DNA of 64,000 bases from Planctomycetota bacterium. Lineage in GTDB: Bacteria; Planctomycetota; Planctomycetia; Pirellulales; PNKZ01. Each line of letters starts with the position of its first letter. Position 1 is the stretch's first letter. Shown piece after piece: positions 53,706 to 63,791 of the stretch. A model generated the notes under the pieces. That model did no database searches. It was not told the origin of the DNA and worked only from the letters and a program-made list of their open reading frames with translations. Both the position numbers and the translations under genes were made by a program. The stretch spans positions 1 to 64,000 of the forward strand of contig JAFEBQ010000051.1 in the NCBI GenBank assembly GCA_018242585.1. The letters are read 5' to 3'.

Positions 53706-54359
53706 CTATCGTAGCCGTTTGGCCGATTCGATCACCACCGCCTGGCGCGGCAACGAAGTGAATTCCCCCTTTTGCTCGACGGGGGTCGCCGCGATGCGAT
53801 CGAGAATCTCGTTCCCCTCGATCACGCGGCCAAAGACACAATAGCCATACTGCTCGGGCGCGTCGCCCTGGTGGTCGAGCTCGACATTGTCCCCCAGGTT
53901 GATCACGAACTGGCACGTAGCGCTGTTGATCGCGCTCGGCACGCGGGCCATTGCGATCGTGCCGCGGGTGTTCTTCAAGCCGTTGTTCGCTTCGTTGCGA
54001 ATCGGATACCGGCCCGGCCGCTCGACCAGCTCTGACGTGTAGCCGCCGCCCAGCAGGGCGTAACCTTTTTCGACCTGGTGAAAGATCGTGCCGTTGTAGT
54101 GCCCGCGCTCGACGTAGGTGAGAAAGTTTTCGACCGTCTCCGGCGCGCGTGGTTGTTCAAGTTGCAACTTGATCACGCCCAGCGAAGTGCGCAGCTCGAC
54201 GACCGGCAGATCGCTTTCAGTGCTGGCTGCACCGCCAGTCGCGGCTGCGTCGGCACCGGCGGGCGATTTACCACAGCCGACACTCACCACGAACCAAGCC
54301 GCCACCAAGGTCAGTCGAACCACCAGCCGACCGATACCGAGCGCTTCCGTGCGCAACAT
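53706..54359 (-). CDS. Cyclophilin-type peptidyl-prolyl isomerase lipoprotein
   Basis: A 217-residue protein with a lipobox (VSVGC) after a signal and a cyclophilin fold: LGVIKLQL, ETVENFLTYVERGHYNGTIFH, IAMARVP, SATCQFVINLGD and FGRVIEGNEILDRI. The TCQF block replaces the usual SQF. It catalyses proline isomerisation, probably in the periplasm or outer membrane. The 357-base gap upstream contains a hairpin. Confidence 0.85.
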   Translation of the reverse strand: MLRTEALGIGRLVVRLTLVAAWFVVSVGCGKSPAGADAAATGGAASTESDLPVVELRTSLGVIKLQLEQPRAPETVENFLTYVERGHYNGTIFHQVEKGYALLGGGYTSELVERPGRYPIRNEANNGLKNTRGTIAMARVPSAINSATCQFVINLGDNVELDHQGDAPEQYGYCVFGRVIEGNEILDRIAATPVEQKGEFTSLPRQAVVIESAKRLR

Positions 54360-54529
54360 GTCTGTTTCTCCTGAACGGCGACGCGTGATAAAGGGTGCGA
54401 CAATGGGGTCTCAGGCGCAGATTCTGAGCCCTGCGCAGCGTTATCAATACCCCGCGCAGGCCCTTTCTCGCAAGATCGTTCGGCCCACGGGGCGTCGCTA
54501 GCTACGGCCTATGCGGCGATTTATCCCCC

Positions 54530-54576
54530 AAGCCGGCGACTCTGTCGCCTGGTCCGGGCGGCAAAGCCGCCGGCTT
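54530..54576. repeat. Cruciform-type inverted repeat
   Basis: Outer AAGCCGGCG (54530-54538) and its complement (54568-54576) enclose a smaller GGCGGC-AAA-GCCGCC hairpin, so competing structures are possible. It lies in the 54360-54717 gap, which shows no gene, between divergent cyclophilin and ABC operon genes. Confidence 0.5.
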
Positions 54577-54717
54577 GGTGAATTGGCGGACCATTGGCCC
54601 AGCGATCTGAATGCAATCGGTTGAGCCACTGGCGACTTTGGGCACGAACTATCCCAATCTGACGCTCGCAGCCTACAATGCAAGCAGGCTTCGCCTCTCG
54701 CGGCTGGATTCGCGCCA

Positions 54718-55686
54718 ATGACCAGCAAGACGTTCAACATTGCCGTCGTCGTGTTCTGGCTGACCTCGATGGCCTGGCTGGTCGATCAGAAGATTCTACC
54801 CACGCTGATTGTCGGCGACCCTCCCAGCTACCGGGCCTTGCTGGCCGACAAGGACAAGCCACCCGAGCCAGTCGGTTGGCGGATCACGCTGAACGACCAG
54901 CCGCTGGGTTGGGCCATCAGCCGCACGCTGCGCGACGCCGATGGGGGCCAGGAGTTCAACACGCGACTGTTCGCCGAGCGCGTCCCCTTGGCGGCCATGA
55001 CCCCGGCCTGGATCAACAGCTTCATGCGCGTGTTGCAGCAAGGAGGGCACATCCCCGACTTGCGCCTCGACGTCGATGTCAGCACACGACTGAGCATCGA
55101 CCCGCTGGGTCGGCCCTTCTCGCTCGACTCGGTGGCCGGGTTGGGCTACCGCTCGCGCAACAATACCTTGGCCGAGGGGTTCCGCATTCGCATGGACGGC
55201 AAGATCGACGATAATCGGCTTGATCTGCAAATCCGCTCGGGGGACGCATCGTACGTGACCCAGTTTTACCTGCCGCGCGATTCGTTGGTGTCGGACGCCT
55301 TGTCTCCCCAGGCGCGGTTGCCCAATTTGCGCATCGGCCAAAGCTGGTCGGTGCCGCTCTACAATCCATTCCGGCCGCCGAGCACGCCGGTCGAAATGAT
55401 GCGAGCGGCGGTCGAACGTCGCGACGACCTGGAATGGAACGGGCAATCGACGCCGACCTTGCTGATTGTCTATCGCAGCGACGTGGGCAGCGAATTGTCC
55501 AACAAAGACTTGCCGCGCGGCCGCTGTTGGGTGGCGATCGACGGCAACGTCATTCGCCAGGAAATGCAGATGGGGACCGCTCAATTGGCCTTCGAGCGGG
55601 TGGCCGCGCCGGTGCCGCCGCACCTGATCACCAACCAGCCGATCGAACCCAACGAGTTGCAGCCCTGGTGGCGTACGAAAGAATAG
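54718..55686 (+). CDS. Anchored protein of unknown function, first gene of ABC exporter operon
   Basis: A 322-residue protein with one N-terminal hydrophobic helix (FNIAVVVFWLTSMAWLV, residues 6-22) that is either a membrane anchor or an uncleaved signal. The rest is soluble-looking, with DLRLDVDVSTRLSIDPL and GKIDDNRLDLQIRSGDA in the middle and no motif I know. It is followed after 51 bases by an ABC ATPase and its permease, and may be the exporter's accessory protein. Confidence 0.6.
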   Translation: MTSKTFNIAVVVFWLTSMAWLVDQKILPTLIVGDPPSYRALLADKDKPPEPVGWRITLNDQPLGWAISRTLRDADGGQEFNTRLFAERVPLAAMTPAWINSFMRVLQQGGHIPDLRLDVDVSTRLSIDPLGRPFSLDSVAGLGYRSRNNTLAEGFRIRMDGKIDDNRLDLQIRSGDASYVTQFYLPRDSLVSDALSPQARLPNLRIGQSWSVPLYNPFRPPSTPVEMMRAAVERRDDLEWNGQSTPTLLIVYRSDVGSELSNKDLPRGRCWVAIDGNVIRQEMQMGTAQLAFERVAAPVPPHLITNQPIEPNELQPWWRTKE

Positions 55687-55737
55687 TCTCGACACCGGCC
55701 TGGACCGGTCATCGCACGCGAGCGACCGACACCCGAC

Positions 55738-56529
55738 ATGATTGAACTTCACGACGTCACCCGCACTTTCGGTCGCAAAATCGCGGTCAACCAGCTCACC
55801 CTGTCGGTGCCGCGCGGCGAGCTGTTCGCGTTCCTGGGCGAGAATGGCGCGGGCAAGACCACCACGATCAAAATGCTGGTCGGACTGCTTCGTCCCAACT
55901 CGGGAATCGTGCGTGTCTGCGGCCTGAACGTGTTTGACGCCGACCGAGCGGCCAGCCGGCTGATGGCCTATGTACCTGACGAGCCTCACTTGTACGACAA
56001 GCTTTCGGGACGCGAGTTCCTGCGATTCATTGCCGGCATGTACGGCATGAGCGACGCCGAGGCCCGCCGCCGCGCCGACGAACAGATCGAACGACTCGAA
56101 CTGAATGAGTACGTTGACGAGCTGTGCGAGTCATACTCGCACGGTACCAAGCAGCGGTTGGTGATCGGCGCGGCCATGCTGCACGACCCGGCCGTGATGG
56201 TGGTCGACGAGCCGATGGTCGGACTCGACCCGCGCAGCGCCCGGGTGGTGAAAGATCTGTTCCGCGCGCGTGCCAAGGCCGGAGCGACGATTTTCATGTC
56301 GACCCACACGCTGGCGCTAGCCGAGGAGATCGCCGACCGGATCGGAATCATCGCCCACGGGCGATTGCGCTGTGTGGGGACGCTCGACGAGCTGCGCCGC
56401 GACCACGGCGGCGGCGGCGCGGCGAGTTTGGAAGAAGTGTTTCTGCGCGTGACGCGCGACAGGCCAGCCGTTGGTGATGGCAAGTCCGCTAGTGCTGAGC
56501 CAGTCGGCGCCGAGCCAGCTAGTCCCTGA
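55738..56529 (+). CDS. ABC transporter ATP-binding protein
   Basis: A 263-residue ATPase with Walker A GENGAGKTTT (about 38-47), signature YSHGTKQRL (variant of LSGGQ) and Walker B MVVDEPMVGLDP, then the H-loop STHTLA. The C-terminal end is Ala/Ser-rich. It pairs with the permease 11 bases downstream. The substrate cannot be read. The sequence resembles ABC-2 export ATPases. Confidence 0.92.
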   Translation: MIELHDVTRTFGRKIAVNQLTLSVPRGELFAFLGENGAGKTTTIKMLVGLLRPNSGIVRVCGLNVFDADRAASRLMAYVPDEPHLYDKLSGREFLRFIAGMYGMSDAEARRRADEQIERLELNEYVDELCESYSHGTKQRLVIGAAMLHDPAVMVVDEPMVGLDPRSARVVKDLFRARAKAGATIFMSTHTLALAEEIADRIGIIAHGRLRCVGTLDELRRDHGGGGAASLEEVFLRVTRDRPAVGDGKSASAEPVGAEPASP

Positions 56530-56540
56530 ATGAAACGATC

Positions 56541-58337
56541 ATGAGCGAGCACGCGATCCCGACGATTCCGCTGCCCGGCGAGCCGGCCGCCGAGGTGGCG
56601 TCGCTGAACGTCGAAAGCGAGGCGCAGTTGTTCTGGTGGATGCGCCGCGTGGCGATCTTCAACACGCTCACCTCCGCCTTGGCCCAAGCGCGAACGCGAT
56701 TGGTTTTGGTCACGCTGTTGACCTGCGTCTTGTGGCTGGCCTTGTTTCTGGTGTTTGCCGACGGATTTCGCTTCTTGCACTGGTCGATCACTGACCGGAC
56801 GACGCACGGCGAAACCTTGCGCGCGCTGCTGAACGTCTTTTACGCCTCGCTGACGGTGATGCTCGTGTTTTCGTCGGGCATCTTGATCTATGGCAGCTTG
56901 TATCGCTCGGACGAAGTCCGCTTCCTGTTGACTACGCCGACCAGCGACGAGCGCGTGTTTGTCCACAAGTTCCAGGAAGCGATGCTCTACAGCGCGTGGG
57001 CGTTCTTGCTGTTGGGCACGCCGATGCTGGTGGCCTTTGGCATTTCCGAAGGAGCGCAAGGCTGGTTCTACTTGATCTTATTGCCGTTGCTGCTGGCGTT
57101 TGCCTATCTCCCGGGTTGCGTGGGAGCGATTTGTTGTCTGGTGATCGTGCGTTTCCTCCCGGCCCATCGTCGCAATGTGTTGGTCGCGCTGGGGGGCGTG
57201 TTGGCCGTCGGGCTCGTGATCTGGGCCTGGCAAAGCAGCCGCGGCATCGACCACGATTGGCTGTCGACGAGTTGGATTCAAGAGCTGCTGGGCCGACTCG
57301 AATTCACCGAACACCGGCTGTTGCCCAACTGGTGGCTCAGTGCCGCGCTGCTCGAAGCGGTGCGTGCCGGCCTCCATTCCAAAGGCGAGCGGGCGGCGCT
57401 CGGCGAAAGCGCGCTGTTTGCCGCGGTCTTGATCTCGAACTCCCTGTTGGGGCACGTGCTGGTCGTCCGCGCGGCGCGCTGGTGGTTCCGGCGCGGCTAT
57501 GCGGCGCTGCAGTCCAGTGGCGCGGCCCAGCGCCGACGCAACGTCGACGTATTGGAACGCGGCGCCAACTGGCTGTTCCGCTGGGTGCGGCCGCAGATTC
57601 GTTTGCTGATCGTCAAGGATCTGCGACTGTTCCGCCGCGACCCCGTGCAGTGGTCGCAGTTCCTGGTATTTCTGGCCCTGCTGACGATGTACTTCGTCAA
57701 CTCTCGCAAGCTCGGCTTCGATCTGGACTATGCCGTGCTGATTAACATGATCAGCTTTTTGAATCTGGCGATCGTCGGCTTGCTGCTGTCGACGTTCACC
57801 ACGCGGTTCATCTTTCCGCTGGTCAGCTTGGAAGGACGGCGGTTCTGGATCCTGGGTTTGTTGCCAGTTAAGCGGGACGAGATTCTATACAGCAAGTTCC
57901 TGCTGGCCGCGGTCGGCGCGACGATTCCCTGCGGCGTGCTGCTAGTGCTGGGTGACCTGATGCTCGGCGTCGGCGGCTACCTGATCGTGATCCATCTGGT
58001 GGTTTGCATGCTCTTGTGCAGCGGCCTGTCGGGCATTGCCGTCGGGCTCGGTGCGCGATTGCCCAACTTGCGTCACGAATCGCCGGCTCGCATCGCGGCC
58101 GGCTTTGGCGGCACGCTGACGTTGGTTATCAGCACGGCATATATCGTGGCCGTGGTGGTGTTGGCCGCGGTGCCGTGTCACTATTACGCTGCCACGCGCG
58201 AGCTGATCCATCCCCGCGAAGGATTGATGCCGCTTCTCTGGATCGCCGGGCTTGGCGGCAGCACGCTGCTGGGCATTCTGGCGACGGTGATCCCCCTCAG
58301 AATGGGCCTCCGCGCGTTCCGCCAACTCGAAGCCTGA
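56541..58337 (+). CDS. ABC transporter membrane protein, putative exporter
   Basis: A 598-residue permease with about 10-12 hydrophobic segments spread along its length (for example 55-75, 105-125, 160-185, 195-215, 380-400, 420-445, 465-495, 530-555 and 570-590). It starts 11 bases after the ATPase stop. I find no exact family match; the long charged loops are unlike a minimal ABC-2 permease. It likely forms the translocation half of the exporter with the gene at 55738. Confidence 0.75.
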   Translation: MSEHAIPTIPLPGEPAAEVASLNVESEAQLFWWMRRVAIFNTLTSALAQARTRLVLVTLLTCVLWLALFLVFADGFRFLHWSITDRTTHGETLRALLNVFYASLTVMLVFSSGILIYGSLYRSDEVRFLLTTPTSDERVFVHKFQEAMLYSAWAFLLLGTPMLVAFGISEGAQGWFYLILLPLLLAFAYLPGCVGAICCLVIVRFLPAHRRNVLVALGGVLAVGLVIWAWQSSRGIDHDWLSTSWIQELLGRLEFTEHRLLPNWWLSAALLEAVRAGLHSKGERAALGESALFAAVLISNSLLGHVLVVRAARWWFRRGYAALQSSGAAQRRRNVDVLERGANWLFRWVRPQIRLLIVKDLRLFRRDPVQWSQFLVFLALLTMYFVNSRKLGFDLDYAVLINMISFLNLAIVGLLLSTFTTRFIFPLVSLEGRRFWILGLLPVKRDEILYSKFLLAAVGATIPCGVLLVLGDLMLGVGGYLIVIHLVVCMLLCSGLSGIAVGLGARLPNLRHESPARIAAGFGGTLTLVISTAYIVAVVVLAAVPCHYYAATRELIHPREGLMPLLWIAGLGGSTLLGILATVIPLRMGLRAFRQLEA

Positions 58338-58385
58338 AGATCCGACACGTTAACGCAGTCATTTGTAGCCGTTTTGCGAGAGATT

Positions 58386-58516
58386 GGGTGGCCCGGCCGC
58401 TTGCGGCCGGGTCGCGCCAGCGACAAGAAAAACGTGTCTGCCGAAAGCGCTTTTGCTCGACATCGAACCTTCTTCTTGTTGCTGCGCAACACGGCCGGCG
58501 AGCGGCCGTGCCACCC
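58386..58516. repeat. MITE-like double-hairpin element
   Basis: Outer arms GGGTGGC (58386-58392) and GCCACCC (58510-58516) enclose a CCCGGCCGC-TT-GCGGCCGGG hairpin (58392-58411) and a CACGGCCG-5 base-CGGCCGTG hairpin (58490-58510). Between them a GCGCCAGCGACAAGAA stretch can pair imperfectly with TTCTTGTTGCTGCGC, with AAAGCGCTTT at the centre. The whole 131 bases thus form one long imperfect palindrome. It shares layout, not sequence, with the element at 23785-23868. It lies in the 351-base gap before mqnA, which has no gene. Confidence 0.7.
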
Positions 58517-58688
58517 GTTGAACATCAACAGTTAATGTTTTTCCTCGGCCCCGGTTATCTCTGGGTGGGCGGCCGGGCCCATTTGCTCGGTTGAGGGGGG
58601 ACGCCTGCCTCGGTAAAATCGGGCCTTCTCGTTACGCACGGTGGCGATGCCGTGGGGTGTCGTATCGTGCAGGAACCAAGCACCGCTC

Positions 58689-59483
58689 ATGAAGTCCAAA
58701 GTCCGCATCGGCGCTGTCAATTACCTGAACACCAAGCCGTTGATCTTCGGCTTCAGGCAGCTTGCGCCCCAGGCCGAGTTGGTGCTCGATTTACCCAGCC
58801 GGCTGGCCGATCGTTTGGCCGACGGCGAGCTCGACGTGGCGCTGATCCCGTCGATCGAGTTCTTCCAGCATCCTGAGTACACGATTGTTTCGGACGCTTG
58901 CATTGGCTGTCGCGGGCCGGTGCTGAGCGTCAAGTTGTTCTGCCGCGTGCCGGCCGCCCAGGTCCATAGCGTGGCGCTCGATGTCGGCTCGCGAACCAGC
59001 GCCGCGTTGACACAAATCCTGCTGCACGAGCGGTATGGTATTCGTCCCGAGATCGAGCCGTTGCCGCTCGGTGCGACGCCGGCCGACACCAATGCCGACG
59101 CGGTGCTGTTGATTGGCGATCGGGCCATGCGCGCCGGCGTGCAGCCTTCGGCCGAGGTTTGGGATCTGGGGGATGAATGGTGCCGCTGGGCGGAACTGCC
59201 GTTCGTGTTTGCCATGTGGGTGGCCCGGCCGGGCGTGGACCTGACAGGAGTTGACGAGGCCTTGGCCGCGGCGCGCGACGCCGGCGTGGCGAACTTGCCC
59301 GAGATCGCTCGGCGCGAGGCGGCGCCGCTCGGCCTGTCGCAGCCCGAGTGCCTGGGCTATCTGCGTGACAACTTGTACTTCTACCTGGGCGAGCGCGAGC
59401 GGCGCGGCCTGGAATTGTTCTATCGGTTGGCGCGCGATCTGAAGCTGGCGCCGGCGGGAGTCGAAATTGGTTGCACCGGTTGA
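58689..59483 (+). CDS. mqnA: Chorismate dehydratase, futalosine pathway (MqnA)
   Basis: First step of the futalosine route to menaquinone, turning chorismate into 3-enolpyruvyl-benzoate. The 264-residue protein begins RIGAVNYLNTKPL, the hallmark of MqnA/MqnD-type periplasmic-binding-fold enzymes. It has DVALIPSIEFF and the C-terminal YLRDNLYFYLGERERRGLELF helix. The frame is open to 58641, but the ATG at 58689 gives the family start. Its stop overlaps the mqnC start by 17 bases. Confidence 0.93.
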   Translation: MKSKVRIGAVNYLNTKPLIFGFRQLAPQAELVLDLPSRLADRLADGELDVALIPSIEFFQHPEYTIVSDACIGCRGPVLSVKLFCRVPAAQVHSVALDVGSRTSAALTQILLHERYGIRPEIEPLPLGATPADTNADAVLLIGDRAMRAGVQPSAEVWDLGDEWCRWAELPFVFAMWVARPGVDLTGVDEALAAARDAGVANLPEIARREAAPLGLSQPECLGYLRDNLYFYLGERERRGLELFYRLARDLKLAPAGVEIGCTG

Positions 59484-60570
59484 TCAGATCCTGAGCGCCG
59501 CGGTCGATGGCCGCCGACTTACGCCCGATGAAGGTCTCGAACTGCTCAAGTCGCACGACTTGACCGCGCTGGCGCGCGCGGCCGACGCGGTGACGCGCCG
59601 GCTCCATCCCGAGCCGTACCGGACGTATAACATCGACCGGAATATCAACTACACGAACGTCTGCTCGGCGGTCTGTGATTTCTGCGCGTTCTATCGGCCG
59701 CCGAAGTCGGAAGAAGGCTACGTGCTCGAGCGGGCCGACCTGCTGAAGAAGATTCAAGAGACGGTCGACCTCGGCGGCGATCAAATCCTGATGCAAGGGG
59801 GCATGAACCCGGCCCTGCCGATCGAGTGGTACGAAGAACTGCTGCGCGACATTAAGAGCCACTTCCCCCAGGTCAACATCCACGGCTTTTCGCCACCCGA
59901 GATTTACGCGCTGCACAAGCTGTCGAAGCTCTCGGTGCGCACGGTTCTCGAACGCTTAAAGGCGGCGGGCTTGGGCAGCTTGCCCGGCGGCGGCGCTGAA
60001 ATCCTGGTCGATCGTGTCCGCAATGAGCTGACCCGCGGCAAGGTGATGAGCGACGACTGGTTGAATGTCTGCCGCACCTGGCACGAAATAGGGGGCATCG
60101 GCTCGGCGACAATGATGTTCGGCCATGTCGAAACCCTGGCTGAGCGCATCGAGCATTTGGAGCGCATCCGCCAGTTGCAGGACGAGACGCGCGGCTTTTC
60201 CGCGTTTATCTGCTGGACCTTCCAACCCGAGAACACGCCGCTGGCCCATCTGCCCAAAGTCGGCTCGTTCGAGTACTTGAAGACGCAGGCCGTCGCGCGA
60301 TTGTACCTGGACAATGTGCCGAACATTCAGTCAAGCTGGGTCACGCAGGGGTTGAAGATCGGCCAGTTGGCACTGCTGTTCGGGGCCAACGACATGGGCA
60401 GCCTGATGATCGAGGAAAACGTGGTGGCTTCGGCCGGCACGGTCCATTACCTGACGCTCGAGCAAATCCGCGACGCGATCCGCGAAATCGGTTTTATCCC
60501 CCGCCAGCGCAACGTCTTTTATCAACTCATCGACCAGCCCCCCGAGATGGCGGTCGCAGCCGCGTGCTAG
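59467..60570 (+). CDS. mqnC: Cyclic dehypoxanthine futalosine synthase (MqnC)
   Basis: Radical SAM enzyme of the futalosine menaquinone route. The 367-residue protein has cluster cysteines Cys66, Cys70 and Cys73 (NVCSAVCDFCAFY), the QILMQGGMNP block and GSLPGGGAEIL. It starts at a TTG (59467) inside the end of mqnA; translational coupling is likely. A short GTCTGC/GCAGAC palindrome lies at 60593-60604, after the stop, and may end transcription. Later-step enzymes mqnB and mqnD are not in the window. Confidence 0.95.
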   Translation: MVAPVDQILSAAVDGRRLTPDEGLELLKSHDLTALARAADAVTRRLHPEPYRTYNIDRNINYTNVCSAVCDFCAFYRPPKSEEGYVLERADLLKKIQETVDLGGDQILMQGGMNPALPIEWYEELLRDIKSHFPQVNIHGFSPPEIYALHKLSKLSVRTVLERLKAAGLGSLPGGGAEILVDRVRNELTRGKVMSDDWLNVCRTWHEIGGIGSATMMFGHVETLAERIEHLERIRQLQDETRGFSAFICWTFQPENTPLAHLPKVGSFEYLKTQAVARLYLDNVPNIQSSWVTQGLKIGQLALLFGANDMGSLMIEENVVASAGTVHYLTLEQIRDAIREIGFIPRQRNVFYQLIDQPPEMAVAAAC

Positions 60571-60674
60571 ATTTATGAACTTGGCTCCGGGGGTCTGCGC
60601 AGACTCCGGGGTCGGTTTGTAATCGGGTTAGCGATCGTGCCGACAGGGCCGATCGTAGCGACGGGCGGTGGTTG

Positions 60675-61448
<774 letters not shown>

Positions 61449-61496
61449 AACGCTAACCTCCGGTCATTGACCGGGGGCTAATGTAAGAACGAACGA

Positions 61497-63746
61497 ATGA
61501 TCCGCTGCAACTGGAACAACGTGCGACTGCTCTTCTTCCGCGAGGTGCGCGATCAATTGCGCGACCGGCGGACGCTGTTCATGATTGCCGTGTTGCCGCT
61601 GTTGCTGTATCCGCTGCTGGGGATGAGCCTGTTCCAGGTGGCTCAGTTCGTCCGCGAGCAGCCGACTCGGGTGCTGTTGATCGGCGCGGATCATCTTCCC
61701 GCCGAGCCGGCGCTGGTCGATGGCGAGCGATTTGCCGCCCGGCTGTTCAGCGAAACCGACAAGGCGCAGTTCCTCGAAGTCCATCGGGCCGAGGACTTGA
61801 ACGACGAACACGAATTGAAGGGGCTCCACGCCAGCGAGCCCGACGCCCAGCAGGCCGCCGCGCGCCGCGCCGTCGAAGCGGGCTTGTTCGAGGCCGTGGT
61901 CTATGTGCCGGCCGACTTCAAGCAGCAACTGGCGCGGTTCCGCGCTTCGCTCGAAGCGGCCGCCGCGGCCCGATCGGCCGCGCCGCTCGACGCCGAGGTG
62001 CCCAGCCCGGCTGTCTTTTACAGCACCGCCAAGGAAAAATCGCAGCTCGCCTACCTTCGCGTCACGCAAGTCTTGCGGCACTGGACCGAAGAGATCGGCC
62101 AGGAGAATCTGGTCAGCTCGCGCGTGCCGCCGTCGGCCGTTAATCCGTTCAAGGTCGAAGAGCACGACGTGGCCGAGGAAGAGCAGCGGCACGCGGCCAT
62201 GTGGAGCAAGATTCTGCCGTTCATGCTGCTGATCTGGGCGTTGACCGGCGCGTTTTATCCGGCCATCGACCTGTGCGCCGGCGAGAAGGAACGCGGCACA
62301 TTGGAAACGCTGCTCAGCAGCCCGGCCGAGCGCGATGAGATCGTCTGGGGCAAGCTGCTCACGGTGATGACCTTCAGCGTGATGACCGCGGCGCTGAACG
62401 TGGTGAGCCTGGGCTTCACCGGCTTACTGGTGGTGCGCCAGTTCCCCGAGTTGGGCCCGCCGCCGCCGTTAGCGCCCGTCTGGCTGGCGATTGCCCTGTT
62501 GCCGATGTCGGCGCTGTTCAGCGCGCTCTGCCTGGCCTTGGCGGCGCTGGCTCGCAGCACCAAGGAAGGACAATACTACCTGATGCCGCTGGTGTTGGTC
62601 ACGTTGCCGCTGGTGATGCTACCGATGGCGCCGGGCGTGGAGTTGACGCTGGGTAACAGTTTGATTCCGGTGACAGGTGTCGTGCTGCTGTTGCGGACGA
62701 TGCTCGAAGGCGATTACCTGCAGGCGTCGCTCTACGTGGGACCGGTCATCGCCGTGACACTGGCGTGCTGCCTGTTCGCCGTGCGCTGGGCCGTCGATCA
62801 ATTCAACAGCGAAGCGGTCCTGTTTCGCGAGAGCGAACGGCTCGACCTGACCGCCTGGATGCGGCACCTGGTCCGCGATCGAGGCGACACGCCGTCGGCC
62901 GCCGAAGCGGTGCTGTGTGGCGTGGTGATCTTGATGTTGAACTTCTTCCTCAGCTTGGCACTGGGCGAAAGTCGCGAGGGGAAAGACCTGGTCACCCTCG
63001 CGCTGGTCACGCAATTGGCCGTGGTCGCCACGCCGGCACTGCTGATGACGGTCATGCTGACGCGCAGCCCGCGCAAGACGTTGCTGCTGCGCTGGCCGGC
63101 GTGGGCGAGTCTGCCGGCGGCGGCGCTGCTGGCCGCGGCGCTCCACCCGGCGGTCAGTTGCCTGAACGTGATCGTCCAGCGGCTGTATCCGATCAGCGCG
63201 TCGCTCGAGAAAGAACTGCACAAGCTGCTGGCCCAAGCGCCGGACATGACGACGTTGATCCTGGCGCTCGGCGTCGCGCCGGCGATCTTTGAAGAGCTGG
63301 CGTTCCGCGGCTTTGTTCTGTCGGGCTTCCGGCACCTGGGGCACAAGTGGCGGGCGATCGTGCTGAGCAGCTTGTTCTTTGGCGTCTCGCACGGCGTGTT
63401 CCAGCAATCGGTCGTGGCGTCGCTGGTCGGTGTGGTGATCGGCTATCTCGCGGTCCAATCGGGGAGCATTCTGCCGGGCATGCTGTTCCACGTCACGCAC
63501 AACAGCCTGGCCTTGCTCAGCACGCAGGTCACGCCAGCGCTGCGCGAGAACCATCCGCGCCTGGCCTGGTTGCTGATGGACCCGCGATCCGAAGGGTTCC
63601 CCTATTCGCCGGTGGCGGTGGGATTCGGCGTGTTGCTGGCCGCGCTGGTGTTGTTCTGGTTCCGCTCGCTGCCGTACCGGCGCACCGATGAAGAGCTGCT
63701 GCAAGAAGCGCTCGAACAGCAAACATCGCACCCCGCGCTGGGGTGA
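61497..63746 (+). CDS. ABC-2/NatB-type permease fused to CPBP intramembrane protease
   Basis: A 749-residue membrane protein. The N-terminal ~460 residues are an ABC-2 (NatB-like) permease, with a first helix near residue 30 and a long periplasmic domain, then five or six helices (240-430). The C-terminal ~280 residues contain a CPBP (CAAX/Abi-type) metalloprotease: EE in FEELAFRGFVL (about residues 600-610), FFGVSHGVFQQ and FHVTHNS are the usual motif set. The 48-base link to the ATPase gene supports one exporter. This fused form is common in planctomycetes and rare elsewhere, from memory. Substrate and protease target are unknown. Confidence 0.88.
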   Translation: MIRCNWNNVRLLFFREVRDQLRDRRTLFMIAVLPLLLYPLLGMSLFQVAQFVREQPTRVLLIGADHLPAEPALVDGERFAARLFSETDKAQFLEVHRAEDLNDEHELKGLHASEPDAQQAAARRAVEAGLFEAVVYVPADFKQQLARFRASLEAAAAARSAAPLDAEVPSPAVFYSTAKEKSQLAYLRVTQVLRHWTEEIGQENLVSSRVPPSAVNPFKVEEHDVAEEEQRHAAMWSKILPFMLLIWALTGAFYPAIDLCAGEKERGTLETLLSSPAERDEIVWGKLLTVMTFSVMTAALNVVSLGFTGLLVVRQFPELGPPPPLAPVWLAIALLPMSALFSALCLALAALARSTKEGQYYLMPLVLVTLPLVMLPMAPGVELTLGNSLIPVTGVVLLLRTMLEGDYLQASLYVGPVIAVTLACCLFAVRWAVDQFNSEAVLFRESERLDLTAWMRHLVRDRGDTPSAAEAVLCGVVILMLNFFLSLALGESREGKDLVTLALVTQLAVVATPALLMTVMLTRSPRKTLLLRWPAWASLPAAALLAAALHPAVSCLNVIVQRLYPISASLEKELHKLLAQAPDMTTLILALGVAPAIFEELAFRGFVLSGFRHLGHKWRAIVLSSLFFGVSHGVFQQSVVASLVGVVIGYLAVQSGSILPGMLFHVTHNSLALLSTQVTPALRENHPRLAWLLMDPRSEGFPYSPVAVGFGVLLAALVLFWFRSLPYRRTDEELLQEALEQQTSHPALG

Positions 63747-63791
63747 TTCGCGGGCACCTCGTGCCTGAACACGCTTATCCGAGGCCTCTCG

